32,778 nt of DNA from Acidithrix ferrooxidans (GCF_000949295.1 NZ_JXYS01000005.1:1-32778); one strand, 5' to 3'; shown: positions 1-8,416, counted from the stretch's first letter. Notes: generated by a model from the letters alone, not told the origin. Translations and numbers: made by a program.

Positions 1-178
1 GGTCGGACCATTGAGCCAACTGCCATCGCTTATTGAAGGTCGGACCATTGAGCCAACTGCCATCGCTTATTGAAGGTCGGACCATTGAGCCAACTGCCAT
101 CGCTTATTGAAGGTCGGACCATTGAGCCAACTGCCATCGCTTATTGAAGGTCGGACCATTGAGCCAACTGCCATCGCT
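1..178. repeat. 37-bp perfect tandem repeat, 4.8 copies
   Basis: Four complete copies of a 37-bp unit beginning GGTCGGACCATTGAGCCAAC start at 1, 38, 75 and 112. A fifth partial copy (149-178) diverges after the first 30 bases. The copies are identical by eye. Because 37 is not a multiple of three, every copy is read in a different frame, and a TGA at 86-88 closes the frame of the downstream HDOD gene. The last copy fits the HDOD reading frame well (GRTIEPTAIANARLLARL), so the unit seems to be amplified from the gene itself. At a contig edge this may be either a real tandem expansion or an assembly artefact. Confidence 0.95.
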
Positions 179-865
179 AACGCGAGGTTGCTCGCAAGGC
201 TGGACTCTCCTGATGCTTCGTTGAATGAGATTGAGGCTGTGGTGCGCAACGATCCGTCGTTGGCTCATCGACTTCTAAAGGTTGCAGCAGATGGTAGTTC
301 GAACGGCTTAGCTCGAAGAGTGAGATCTTTGCGAGAGGCCATTACTTTGGTTGGCTGGCGCAAACTAAAAGATTGGGTGATGCTATTATCGCTTTCGGAT
401 CCAATCGACTCATTTGAAGCGCAGTTTAATTCAGCACTTTTGCGTGCGAAGCTTTGCGAAAGTCTAACGCTACTTCTATTACTACAAAGTGCATAGGTGG
501 CATATACGATAGGTATGCTTTCTGCATTGGACCTTCTTTTGGGTATTTCAGTAGAGGTGATTCTTGCTGATCAGCCCGTTGACTTAGTGCTCAAGAGTGC
601 AATTTTGAGTTATGAAGGGTTATTGGGTAAGATCCTGGAGGAGGCTATCTTGATTCAGGAAGGCGTTGTCTCCTCCATGATCTTTGAGATGATTGCACAA
701 GAGGGAGTTGGAATGCCCCTAGAGGTGTTGCAGGAGGCGTATCTGGACGTTATAGCTTTAGCGGATCAGCTGGTATCGTCGCTTTGGGAGGCTAACTCCT
801 CGAAAGTGCGCCTTAGTGAAAACTCACTTTGTTGTCCTTCGAGGCCTATCTGCCTGGCGATCTAA
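107..865 (+). pseudogene. HDOD-domain signalling protein, split by an in-frame amber stop and 5'-disrupted
   Basis: Two open stretches in the same frame, 107-496 and 497-865, are separated only by a TAG at 494-496. Read through that codon they form one HDOD domain. The first part carries RLLARLDSPDASLNEIEAVV and RNDPSLAHRLLKVA, then LREAITLVGWRKLKDWVMLL. The second continues with YTIGMLSALDLLLGISVEVI, the helix order seen in the HDOD half of EAL-HDOD (YuxH-like) proteins. An upstream EAL domain, if there was one, would lie beyond the window edge; the 37-bp tandem repeat now replaces it and brings stop codons. HDOD proteins act as non-catalytic phosphodiesterase-like signalling scaffolds. The TTG at 107 is only a formal start. 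The amber codon could be a single-base change from CAG or GAG, or a sequencing error. I infer a non-functional remnant. Confidence 0.75.
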
Positions 866-885
866 AGAGGAAGATGGTCAGATAT

Positions 886-907
886 TAAAGTCGAACGATC
901 GGCTTTA
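886..907. terminator. Weak stem-loop between convergent HDOD remnant and ctaA
   Basis: TAAAGTCG (886-893) can pair with CGGCTTTA (900-907), one G-T pair included, leaving a 6-nt loop AACGAT. It lies between two convergent genes, where a bidirectional terminator is expected. The flanking T-tract is poor (GTCTTATT), so this is a tentative call. Confidence 0.3.
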
Positions 908-977
908 GTCTTATTCCGTTTCGCCATGTTTGAAGGATCAGCCCAATTGGATCTTTTGTGCGCCTTGGGTTTATCTC

Positions 978-1913
978 TTATTTGGGAGTGAGCTCATCGG
1001 CTACTTTTGTAGAACTGATAGTTTTAGCACCGAGGCCATGTGTCCATACTTGTACGGTCAGCGTCACCCAAAGGGCAGCGGCGACTCCGAGGTGGATGTC
1101 GGCCCAGACAGGGTTTGATTTACTCAATGCCACGCCGGCGCCGACGGCGGCTACGACACCTAAGAGGATGACTAGGAATTTGGAACGCATCTTCCACCTT
1201 TTGTCGGCGCTAGACCAAGCAGCAACGACGAAGGCCACGATGACAATTGCTGAGGCTCCCATCATCATACGGTGAAAGAGCGCTATGGCAGTTAGGCGAG
1301 CTGGACCATTCGCAAAGCATACTGGCCAGGTTGGACACGCAGCTCCCGCGCCGGAGCCAACTACCAAACTCCCAGAGAATAAAAGTGCGAGTGTAGTTTC
1401 CAACGACCACATTCCCCAACGTCGGGCCACTCTGGACAGGTGTTCGAATCGATCTTTGGTGAAACCTAGGACGCAAACAACGGTGGTAGATGCTAGAAAG
1501 GTCAGTCCTGTAAGTAGATGAAGGGCGACCGTCCAGGGTGCATTTCTCGCTAGAACTGTTAGTCCGCCTAGTCCGATTTGAAAGACGACTAAGCCTGCGG
1601 CTATCTGGGCTGCTTTGCGCACAGGTCCCCTTTCGCGGTTGGCAAGGACCAGTGCCAGGGTTGAAAAGACGAAGATGGAGACGATCCCCGCTAGGTATCG
1701 GTGGCTTTCCTCTAAGATCGGATGGTATTTAAAGATTGGGCCGATTTGACCATAACAAAGTGGCCAAGATGGACATCCCATACCCGAGTTGGTGACTCGA
1801 ACCGTACTTCCGAGGCCTACAAGCGCGTAGGTGAGAGCTGTAGTGGTAAAGGCCACCCAAGGCATCAACTTTGGGGCTAAAGTACGAGTGCGAATGTTGT
1901 CAGCCAATTTCAT
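978..1913 (-). CDS. ctaA: Heme A synthase (COX15/CtaA family)
   Basis: This 311-residue polytopic membrane protein has the CtaA signature twice, as expected for the two homologous four-helix bundles. The N-terminal half has the cysteine pair in GMGCPSWPLCYG (C47, C53) followed by EESHRYLAG (E69, H71). The C-terminal half has ACPTWPVCF and HRMMMG, with a further DIHLG histidine near the end. About eight hydrophobic segments are visible. The family oxidises the C8 methyl of heme O to make heme A for aa3-type cytochrome oxidase. Length is normal. The ATG at 1913 is preceded on the minus strand by AAGGG only 2-3 nt upstream, which is tight, but no better start is seen. ctaB and oxidase genes are not adjacent in this window, so the gene stands alone here. 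Confidence in the family is high. Confidence 0.93.
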   Translation of the reverse strand: MKLADNIRTRTLAPKLMPWVAFTTTALTYALVGLGSTVRVTNSGMGCPSWPLCYGQIGPIFKYHPILEESHRYLAGIVSIFVFSTLALVLANRERGPVRKAAQIAAGLVVFQIGLGGLTVLARNAPWTVALHLLTGLTFLASTTVVCVLGFTKDRFEHLSRVARRWGMWSLETTLALLFSGSLVVGSGAGAACPTWPVCFANGPARLTAIALFHRMMMGASAIVIVAFVVAAWSSADKRWKMRSKFLVILLGVVAAVGAGVALSKSNPVWADIHLGVAAALWVTLTVQVWTHGLGAKTISSTKVADELTPK

Positions 1914-2071
1914 TTCCCTTGTTTAGTCGATTCACCCATAGGTTCTTGGTGATCTTTAGCGCCCATTGTCAAAAGAGGCTAAGCCAACTTAATCTTTCAT
2001 CCCGCTGAAGCTAATTTTTTGGCGATGCCCTATTTGGCTTCTTTGAATAGCCTTCTAATTGGAGTTTTCGC

Positions 2072-2257
2072 ATGGAAAATCTAATTTCGAAAGTTTTCAG
2101 TCGAATTGAGTCAGGAGGTGATTTTAGCGCGCTGATTTTGCCCTCAATAGGTACTTATGGCCCTAGTTGCGGTGAGCGATTCGTTATTTTGGTATTGCAT
2201 TTGAGAGATGGGTTACCCAAAGATCTCTATGCGGAAATATCATGTTATGCCTGTTGA
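2072..2257 (+). CDS. Possible small hypothetical protein upstream of the antiporter
   Basis: A 61-codon frame starts with ATG at 2072, 9 nt after a GGAG (2059-2062), and ends 86 nt before the antiporter start at 2344. The product (MENLISKVFSRIESG..., ending EISCYAC) has no hydrophobic segment and no motif I recognise. It ends in the DNA between ctaA and the antiporter, so it could be a leader peptide, a degenerate gene or chance. The only support is the ribosome-binding site, the position and reasonable residue composition. Confidence 0.25.
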   Translation: MENLISKVFSRIESGGDFSALILPSIGTYGPSCGERFVILVLHLRDGLPKDLYAEISCYAC

Positions 2258-2343
2258 AATCCGATGTTAGAGTATTGAATGGCGTGTCGGGAAGTCTGGT
2301 CGACAGGTCTCCAAGGTTGGGGACTCGTTCTCGAGGAGAAATT

Positions 2344-3813
2344 ATGTCAGACACCGTTCCTTTTGCTATTACGATTTTGATCGTCTCGATCGTGGGCCTA
2401 CTTGCAGTTGTCTCCAGCCGGTTGTCTTCCTTGATCAAAATACCATCCCCAGCGTTTTTCTTTGTCGGCGCTAGTCTTGTCGCCACCTTTGCGCCCCACT
2501 TCGTCTATCTTTCTCCACGTTTGATCTCAAAGGTAGTTACAGTGGCTCTTGTTATCATTCTTTTTGAAGGCGGAATGCACATCGGGTGGAGCAAGGTCAA
2601 GGCGGCACTGATTCCCATCTTGGGTGTTGGAATTATTGGTACCTTTTTGACGACGATAGCCAGCGCCGTCTTTATTCATTATAGTTTTGGTCTCTCCTGG
2701 TATGCCGCGAGTCTGATTGCAACTGCGATTGCCCCCACAGACCCAGCTATGGTCTTTTCAGTGTTGGGTCAAAGAGAGATCTCCGGAATTAGTGGGGATC
2801 TCATCGAGGGTGAATCAGGTGCCAATGATCCAGTTGGAATTTCATTGATGGTTGCTTTGATAGGCGCTGGGGGAGTTGGTGCTTCTTCTCTTTTGAGCGT
2901 GGGAGGTAACTTTATACTGCAAATGGCAGTCGGTGCGCTTTTGGGAATAGTCGGTGGTCGCCTTCTCTTGGTCTTTATGAGGTCAATTCCGCTTCCAAAG
3001 GAGGGCCTCTATCCGCTTCGAAGCCTAACTTTCATATTTATCATTTATGCAGCTGCAACCATTGCTCATGGATCTGGCTTCTTGGCGGTCTTTCTGGGAG
3101 GAATTATCATTGGTGATGAGCGCGCTCCCTATAAGGGTGAAATTGTGCGCTTCCACTCTGCGCTGGCGAGTTTGGGCGAGATTGTTGCGTTTTTCTTTTT
3201 GGGAATGATGGTCGATCTTCATCAATTGATGGCTTCGGATATCTGGTTGCCTGGCCTGATAATCGCTCTGGTACTGATCTTTTTAGTCCGTCCACTCTTT
3301 GTCGGGCCGATTTTAGCGACTAGTTCGCTGTCTTTTAAGCAATCCATCTTTGTCTTATTTGCCGGATTGAAGGGCGCTGTTCCTGTCTTGTTGGGGAGTT
3401 ACCTTCTAAGCTCACACATTCCTGGAGCATCACGCCTCTTTGGAATAATCGTGATAGTGGTTCTCGTCTCAGTTGTCGTGCAGGGTTCTTTTGTACCGAT
3501 GGTGGCGCGACTTCTCTATGTACCGATGCGTATCGTTGAGCCAGAGCCCTGGTCCATCGGCGTCAGTTTGGCGAATGAGCCCGATGGAGTCCATAGGTTG
3601 GTTGTGGCCAAAGACTCACTAGGAGATGGGTCATCCATCTCAGAGGTGATGAATTTTCCTGGTGGTGCTTGGATTTCGATGGTTGTTCGTGATGGCGGGT
3701 TGATCCCAGTCAATGGAGCTACGATTTTGTTGGCGGGAGATAGTCTTTTGATACTTGGTGACAGTTATCTCTATGACGCTTTGGTCGAAACCTTTGAACG
3801 ACATAAAGAATGA
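2344..3813 (+). CDS. K+/H+ (or Na+/H+) antiporter, CPA1 family, NhaP2/CvrA-like
   Basis: The 489-residue protein has about 12-13 membrane segments followed by a cytosolic tail. CPA1 hallmarks are LFEGGMHIGW, ATAIAPTDPAMVFSVLG and LIEGESGANDPVGI; the last includes the ND pair that binds the transported ion. The last ~70 residues (from SLGDGSSISEVM to LAGDSLLILGD) look like a TrkA_C/RCK_C regulatory domain, the combination found in NhaP2/CvrA K+/H+ antiporters. The frame stays open upstream to 2242. I choose ATG 2344 because GAGGAGA (2333-2339) precedes it at proper spacing, and because the 34 extra residues are polar and unlike an N-terminal membrane segment. Such an antiporter would help pH and K+ balance, which suits an acidophile (inference). 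It converges with the MFS gene downstream, 54 bp away. Confidence 0.9.
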   Translation: MSDTVPFAITILIVSIVGLLAVVSSRLSSLIKIPSPAFFFVGASLVATFAPHFVYLSPRLISKVVTVALVIILFEGGMHIGWSKVKAALIPILGVGIIGTFLTTIASAVFIHYSFGLSWYAASLIATAIAPTDPAMVFSVLGQREISGISGDLIEGESGANDPVGISLMVALIGAGGVGASSLLSVGGNFILQMAVGALLGIVGGRLLLVFMRSIPLPKEGLYPLRSLTFIFIIYAAATIAHGSGFLAVFLGGIIIGDERAPYKGEIVRFHSALASLGEIVAFFFLGMMVDLHQLMASDIWLPGLIIALVLIFLVRPLFVGPILATSSLSFKQSIFVLFAGLKGAVPVLLGSYLLSSHIPGASRLFGIIVIVVLVSVVVQGSFVPMVARLLYVPMRIVEPEPWSIGVSLANEPDGVHRLVVAKDSLGDGSSISEVMNFPGGAWISMVVRDGGLIPVNGATILLAGDSLLILGDSYLYDALVETFERHKE

Positions 3814-3867
3814 GATCAATGACAATACCCCTACGGTCTTTATGTGCCTTGTGGCTTCTTTTGGTAT

Positions 3868-5136
3868 TTAGTCGCTGTCGGTGACTGGGTTTGCAATCTC
3901 TTCGGGAGGGGGTCGATCTATAAAGAAGCGGACATAAAAGATGGAACTCACAAACTGTAATATCGATCCAACCACAAAGGGCATCTCGTATGAGATTGAG
4001 TCAAAGAGGTATCCAGCCAAGAGAGGCGAAGCGCTTTGGGCTATTTGAGAGGGTATATTCGACAGCGCGGCAACTTGGGCTCGTTCGTTAGGGTCGGCCT
4101 GGCTCTGAACGTAGCTCGAACGTAGCGGCAAGGCGGCGCGCTGAACCGTGGCGCGAACTATGTAGAAGATAGAAGCGAGCAAAAAGGTGGGGGCATATGC
4201 AAACGGGATCAAAAGAAGTGCCTGACCAAAACGTAGAATGGTAGTTACCTTGACACTTCCGTAGCGATCAGCCAGCGTGGTTGCTACGCCAATTGGACCG
4301 AGGCTTATGGCGTTGGTGATCAGATATAAAATTGCCACTGTATTTGGGGTACTGTGGAACTTTACGAAAAAGAAATAGGTCAAAAACGGTCCGAACATCC
4401 CCACGGCCAGGCCATTTAGAGAATTCGTTATTGCCAACCTAAAGAGCAATCCCATAGAGTTGCGGGGAAGTAACGATCTCCTTGGCGCCTTGGAATCCTT
4501 ATCTTTAGTCGGTTTTTTCTCTTCTTGGATTAAAAGGGCCACCAATCCGCCTAGTAGGGCAGCTATTGCAGCTATCGAAAAGGGGATTGTTATTGCACCA
4601 TTTAGGTGCGATGGATGCAGTGAACCAAAGAGGGTGGCAGAGACCGCTGAACCAATCAAGGCGCCAACTACTGTCATCTGCGTAACTTTTACGAAAGCAT
4701 CATTTCTTTTGGTCGATGCAATTTCGGCTAAAAGGGCCGATTCGGCCGGTTGATACGGACCGACTTGGCCCGCGCCTGCTCCTCCGCCACGACCAAAGCT
4801 ACCCAAGACGGTACAGAGGATCAATATCCAAGCGATCGAGGTTGAGATAAAGACGATGAGGGTTACACTCACCACAATTGGGTAGACGACCATGAAGATC
4901 TTACGGCCAACACGGTCGGAGATGCTTCCAATAATGGCGGAGGTCACCATGGTAAAGATTGAAGCTAACCCAAAGACAACTCCTAGCTTGGTAGCTGAGA
5001 ATCCGCTGGCTGCAAAGTAGATCGGAACGCCAATCGCCGCTATAACCCGCGATGTGCTCATTAGAGCTCTTGCAATGTAGATGATTCGTAGCTGCCAAAG
5101 CCGATCGGCAAATTTTTCTGTTGTCATCGATCTCAC
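3868..5136 (-). CDS. MFS transporter, 12-helix type
   Basis: This 422-residue major facilitator protein has two six-helix halves separated by a charged central loop (EEKKPTKDKDSKAPRRS, about residues 205-221). The loop-2/3 motif appears as GSISDRVGRKIF and its second-half counterpart as ATTLADRYGSVK. The stretch YVQSQADPNERAQVAALSNI is typical of drug- or sugar-type MFS carriers, but the substrate cannot be told from sequence. Start choice is uncertain. The GTG at 5136 lies inside a 15-bp inverted repeat and has AAGGG upstream; an ATG at 5127 would remove only three residues. No partner gene is co-directional, so it is probably a single-gene unit controlled through the repeat over its start. 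Confidence 0.85.
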   Translation of the reverse strand: MRSMTTEKFADRLWQLRIIYIARALMSTSRVIAAIGVPIYFAASGFSATKLGVVFGLASIFTMVTSAIIGSISDRVGRKIFMVVYPIVVSVTLIVFISTSIAWILILCTVLGSFGRGGGAGAGQVGPYQPAESALLAEIASTKRNDAFVKVTQMTVVGALIGSAVSATLFGSLHPSHLNGAITIPFSIAAIAALLGGLVALLIQEEKKPTKDKDSKAPRRSLLPRNSMGLLFRLAITNSLNGLAVGMFGPFLTYFFFVKFHSTPNTVAILYLITNAISLGPIGVATTLADRYGSVKVTTILRFGQALLLIPFAYAPTFLLASIFYIVRATVQRAALPLRSSYVQSQADPNERAQVAALSNIPSQIAQSASPLLAGYLFDSISYEMPFVVGSILQFVSSIFYVRFFIDRPPPEEIANPVTDSD

Positions 5137-5173
5137 TTGAGCCCAAAACCCTTGATAATTTTGGGCTCAAGTG
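5134..5173. promoter_or_regulatory. 15-bp perfect inverted repeat over the MFS start
   Basis: CACTTGAGCCCAAAA (5134-5148) and TTTTGGGCTCAAGTG (5159-5173) are perfect reverse complements separated by 10 bases. The left arm contains the GTG start (5136) and borders the ATG (5127) of the minus-strand MFS gene. Reading minus, the hairpin would fold in the mRNA leader over the ribosome-binding region; as DNA it could be a dimeric repressor operator. A terminator seems less likely: no T-tract follows in the direction of any known upstream gene. Confidence 0.6.
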
Positions 5174-5656
5174 CTAAGGGAGATCGTTGTGAGTAGATGG
5201 ATCGGCGATGGGCTAGTACTTTGGCCTTTATTGGCTTCAGATCGGAGATCGTCGAAAGCGTTAGCCTTTGGTGGAACGTCCATCGAAGGCTCGTTGGCGC
5301 TTGGGCATCGAAGTAACGAGCTCTTGTATAGTCGCTCCAGCCGTCTTTCTTTGCGAGGCCGCAAATATGGTTGAAAAATAGATATTTGTTGATTTTTTTG
5401 GGTGGTGATAGTTCGATAATGATAGGTACTCGGTCTTTTTCTAATACATTTCAATTTTTGTTAATTACGAAACTTAGTTGGCCCTTCGATTATCTGGGCC
5501 ACGTGGAGAGGTTACTTAGATTTTTTCTTACTTTTGACCCTATTTCTATTGATTGATGATCGCAATGAGGCTGGTGCCTCTACCAAGGTCTAAAGAGATA
5601 ATGAGCAAGATGCAATGTTGGTTATCTTTAATAATCAGGTAATAGCCTTGGCGTAA
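5174..5656. other. Gene-poor intergenic region
   Basis: About 480 bp between the divergent MFS and glycosyltransferase genes. Short frames exist on both strands but none has a convincing ribosome-binding site or recognisable product. The right half is AT-rich with several T-runs, which suits promoters, but I cannot assign a specific -35/-10 pair. Confidence 0.4.
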
Positions 5657-7234
5657 ATGATTCAACGGTTCAATAAAATACCTAAGACAAACGATGCTAG
5701 GCGTGATCTTTCTGAGCCCAAGGCGAAGCCGCTTTGGTTGATTGGTTGCATCACTTTGGTTCTTGGCAGTCTTCTTCTTTTGCAGCTTATGTTACATGGC
5801 CACATTGGAGCTGTCGATGAATACGACGACGGTGTTTATTTTGCTTCAGCGATGAATCTTGGCCATGGCGTGCTTCCCTATAAGGACTTTGCTTTTTTGC
5901 AGCCCCCGGTCATTTTATATCTACTTCTACCTGCTACCTGGTTTGGTAACCACTTCGGAACTATGTTTGGACTGGAGGTAGCACGTTCTTTTATCGATCT
6001 CATTCCACTTTGTAACGTAGTCTTAGTCGGGTTGGTTTTGAGGACTCGAAAAACTACTTCCCTGTTGCTGGGGATGGGGGTAATGGCATTTTACGAAGGG
6101 ACGATTACCTCAGCCCAGACCGTTTTAATAGAGCCGGCTCTCTGTCTTTTTTGCTTGATAGCAATAGTGATAATCTTCTGGGAACAGAAGCTTACTAGTT
6201 CGATGTGGCGCCTGAGCTTAGGTGGAATCTCCTTTGGCATAGCTGGAGCAACCAAGCTATGGGCGGTGTTTCCTTTTCTGATTGTCGCTGTGATACTTCT
6301 TAGACGCTCTGTTGGTGTGAGTCTGCGCTTTGTCTTGGCCACCGGGTTAGGTTTTTTAATTCCGATCGCGCCTTTTCTTGTAACTTCGCCATTTTCGTTC
6401 TTTAACCAGATTCTATTTACTCAAGCTCGTCGAGGTTTTAGCGGGTTGACTATCTTTGGGCGGATCTCTAGCCTATCGTCTGAACTCTATATCTATCATT
6501 GGGACAAAGTTGTTGGGGTGCTGGTCGCAATTGTGGTTCTTTTGACTTTCATTTCTCTTAGTTTGAAGGTTATCAAGAACGTTGGATCGTCGAATTGGGA
6601 GTCGATAGAGGTATTTGGAATCGGCTCGACCCTAATTGTTGGGGCTATATTGGCGGTGGCTCCGGCCTACTATTACCATTATGCCGGTTTTGTGGCACCA
6701 TTTTGCGCATTTGGCATCGTTGGGCTCTTTGAGTATTTCACAAACTCCCCCTTGGGCTTGGATGATCTACAACAACGGCGGCGTTATAGGGCTAAATCAC
6801 AAAAAGTCTTTGTTGGGGCGTTGCTGGCGATATTGGTCATAGGTGACTTCGTGGGGATCTTCGAGAACCCCGCCGCTCCGATTGTTCCGCCGGTTGCCAA
6901 GGCTGCGGTTCAATCTTTAGGGTGCGTTGTTAGTGATGTTCCTACCGTAATGATTTTGATGAACAGGCTTACTACATTCACTAAGGGCTGCCCTAATGTC
7001 GTGGATTGGAATGGCCAAGAGCGTGTAGTTGATTTTGGTGCATCCGGGGTGGCTTCGGACGCTTCTAACCCCGCATTTCAAAAGATGGTTTTGAGTTGGT
7101 TTCGTTCTGCTACGACGGTGGTTCTAGGTGGAGCTTATCCTGGTGTTGGACCAGTTGCGATGCGTTACCTAAGAGCAAACTATAGATCTACCTACAATAA
7201 GAGCCTCGGTATTACGATCTATTCAAAGTTGTAG
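5657..7234 (+). CDS. GT-C type membrane glycosyltransferase (PMT/GT39-like)
   Basis: The 525-residue protein has a short cytosolic N-terminus, then a first membrane helix (about 27-48) followed by an extracytosolic loop with AVDEYDDGVYFA (D54, E55, D57, D58) and LPYKDFAFLQPP. This acidic loop right after helix 1 is the hallmark of GT-C enzymes, where an Asp activates the acceptor using polyprenyl-phosphate sugars. Around ten further membrane helices follow (to about residue 400), then a soluble C-terminal domain of about 120 residues. Donor and acceptor cannot be inferred. The ATG at 5657 has no strong ribosome-binding site. The gene stands alone, with a hairpin and T-tract right after its stop. 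It could also be annotated simply as a DUF2029/ArnT-like membrane protein. Confidence 0.72.
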   Translation: MIQRFNKIPKTNDARRDLSEPKAKPLWLIGCITLVLGSLLLLQLMLHGHIGAVDEYDDGVYFASAMNLGHGVLPYKDFAFLQPPVILYLLLPATWFGNHFGTMFGLEVARSFIDLIPLCNVVLVGLVLRTRKTTSLLLGMGVMAFYEGTITSAQTVLIEPALCLFCLIAIVIIFWEQKLTSSMWRLSLGGISFGIAGATKLWAVFPFLIVAVILLRRSVGVSLRFVLATGLGFLIPIAPFLVTSPFSFFNQILFTQARRGFSGLTIFGRISSLSSELYIYHWDKVVGVLVAIVVLLTFISLSLKVIKNVGSSNWESIEVFGIGSTLIVGAILAVAPAYYYHYAGFVAPFCAFGIVGLFEYFTNSPLGLDDLQQRRRYRAKSQKVFVGALLAILVIGDFVGIFENPAAPIVPPVAKAAVQSLGCVVSDVPTVMILMNRLTTFTKGCPNVVDWNGQERVVDFGASGVASDASNPAFQKMVLSWFRSATTVVLGGAYPGVGPVAMRYLRANYRSTYNKSLGITIYSKL

Positions 7235-7246
7235 GGCTCTTTTTTT
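7199..7246 (+). terminator. Possible Rho-independent terminator of the glycosyltransferase
   Basis: AAGAGCC (7199-7205, inside the last codons) can pair with GGCTCTT (7235-7241, right after the TAG), and T residues 7240-7246 follow. The 29-nt loop is long for a terminator, so support is moderate. Confidence 0.4.
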
Positions 7247-7279
7247 GGTGTCACTCTTGTTTTAAGCAAATTAAATCGT

Positions 7280-7330
7280 TGTTTTTGAGTCATGGGCAAA
7301 ACGCAAATGTAAGGCGATGACTCAAAAACA
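7280..7330. repeat. 14-bp perfect inverted repeat
   Basis: TGTTTTTGAGTCAT (7280-7293) and ATGACTCAAAAACA (7317-7330) are exact reverse complements with a 23-nt spacer. No T-tract or start codon is associated. It lies between the convergent glycosyltransferase and aldo/keto reductase genes. It could be a transcript-end structure or a remnant of element ends. Confidence 0.6.
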
Positions 7331-7490
7331 GATGACAGAGGTTTCGCATGGAAAACCCATCGGATGATGACTATTGCATTTTATGTTCACTTGTCTAGCA
7401 ATGTTTAGGCGGCTAATTTCGAAGGGTTCTGTTTTGGCACCCCGGCCAATTGGCAATTGTGGTGGTTTTTGGCTCATTTCTGGCCTGAGA

Positions 7491-7526
7491 GCATCTACGG
7501 AAAGTTGAAAATCTTTCCGTAGATGC
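7491..7526. terminator. Strong hairpin after the aldo/keto reductase
   Basis: GCATCTACGGAAAG (7491-7504) pairs perfectly with CTTTCCGTAGATGC (7513-7526) around an 8-nt loop TTGAAAAT. It sits 6 bp past the stop of the minus-strand reductase, the usual place for a transcript-end structure. No U-tract follows on either strand, so it may stabilise mRNA 3' ends rather than act as a classical intrinsic terminator. Confidence 0.5.
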
Positions 7527-7531
7527 ATGTG

Positions 7532-8416
7532 TCAGATTAGCTCCAAGGTGCTCCCGTCAAAGAGTGGAGCCATTTCAAGGCTTCGGGCGTCAGCCTCGAT
7601 AGCAACTAGATCCAAATCTTTGGGTAGGTGGTTTGCAGCTTCAATGACCTTTGGTAGTAGCGAATAGTCACTAGATGTATTTAGAAAGAGGTTCGGCCTT
7701 GACAGGACAAATGCGACGGCTCTTTTGATTGCTCCATCATCTTTTATCGGCTCATACCAGCTAAAGCGTCGATCGGTGGTATTGTCGTCACTCCATCGGC
7801 GCCGAGCAATTGACTTGATCGTCTGTATTGCCACGTTCTTGTTCGTTGCGATCTCTATCAACTCTTCAACATCACTCTTATATTGAGGATTGGTTAGCAT
7901 CATGTAGTTGTAGGGAAAGAGAATGGAGTCATAGTCGTAGGCGCTTAGTGATCGAATATGCATGGAAGGGATTCGGGTTCCGTGACCGGTGACTCCAATA
8001 TACTTCACCAGTCCTTGTTGACGGGCATCCATCAACGCTTCAAGGGCGCCACCCTTGGAGTGCGCTATCTTCCACTCGTCTTCTTCTACCAAGTTGTGGA
8101 GTTGTATTAAGTCGATTTGATCGACGCCTAATCGAACTAAGGAGCGTTCAATGGATGCGCGCGCTCCATCACCGGTTCGATCGCCAGTCTTTGTGGCTAG
8201 AAAGAATTTGTTCCTGTGGTCTTTCATCCAGGGCGCAATTCGCTCTTCGGAGTTTCCATAAGATGACGCCGTATCGATGTGATTGATACCAGCTGCGAGG
8301 ATTACCTCCAGTGTCGCATCGGCGGTTGCCTGGGAGGATTCTCCCAATCCTGCCGCTCCGAAAATTACTCGGCTGGTCATATGTCCTGTTTTACCAAATT
8401 GAAGTTGAGGGATCAT
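7532..8416 (-). CDS. Aldo/keto reductase
   Basis: This 294-residue NAD(P)H-dependent oxidoreductase has a TIM-barrel fold. The catalytic tetrad is readable: D48 and Y53 in HIDTASSYG, K76 in FLATKTGDR, H107 in LIQLHNL. YIGVTGH marks the following strand. The C-terminal part is close to the subgroup acting on small aldehydes or sugars, but the substrate is not predictable. The C-terminal cofactor-phosphate motif is weak (ARRRWSDDNTTDRR), so the NADPH preference is uncertain. Length is within the family range. ATG 8416 is preceded by TAGGT close to the start. A later ATG (MTSRVIFG) would cut strand 1, so the longer form is preferred. It appears monocistronic, with a strong hairpin after the stop. 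Confidence 0.9.
   Translation of the reverse strand: MIPQLQFGKTGHMTSRVIFGAAGLGESSQATADATLEVILAAGINHIDTASSYGNSEERIAPWMKDHRNKFFLATKTGDRTGDGARASIERSLVRLGVDQIDLIQLHNLVEEDEWKIAHSKGGALEALMDARQQGLVKYIGVTGHGTRIPSMHIRSLSAYDYDSILFPYNYMMLTNPQYKSDVEELIEIATNKNVAIQTIKSIARRRWSDDNTTDRRFSWYEPIKDDGAIKRAVAFVLSRPNLFLNTSSDYSLLPKVIEAANHLPKDLDLVAIEADARSLEMAPLFDGSTLELI

Noticed and set aside
67-249. Minus-strand frame over the 37-bp repeat
   Set aside because: It is the antisense of the tandem array and the HDOD remnant; the repeated sequence keeps the frame open by itself, and no ribosome-binding site is seen.
1438-1458. GTTCGAATCGAT as a possible tRNA T-loop
   Set aside because: It lies inside ctaA and no acceptor or anticodon stems can be formed around it.
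2242-2343. N-terminal extension of the antiporter
   Set aside because: The added 34 residues are polar and lack a ribosome-binding site; ATG 2344 has GAGGAGA at proper distance.
5171-5556. Short frames on both strands in the MFS-glycosyltransferase gap
   Set aside because: No ribosome-binding sites, no recognisable motif, and the first overlaps the inverted repeat arm.
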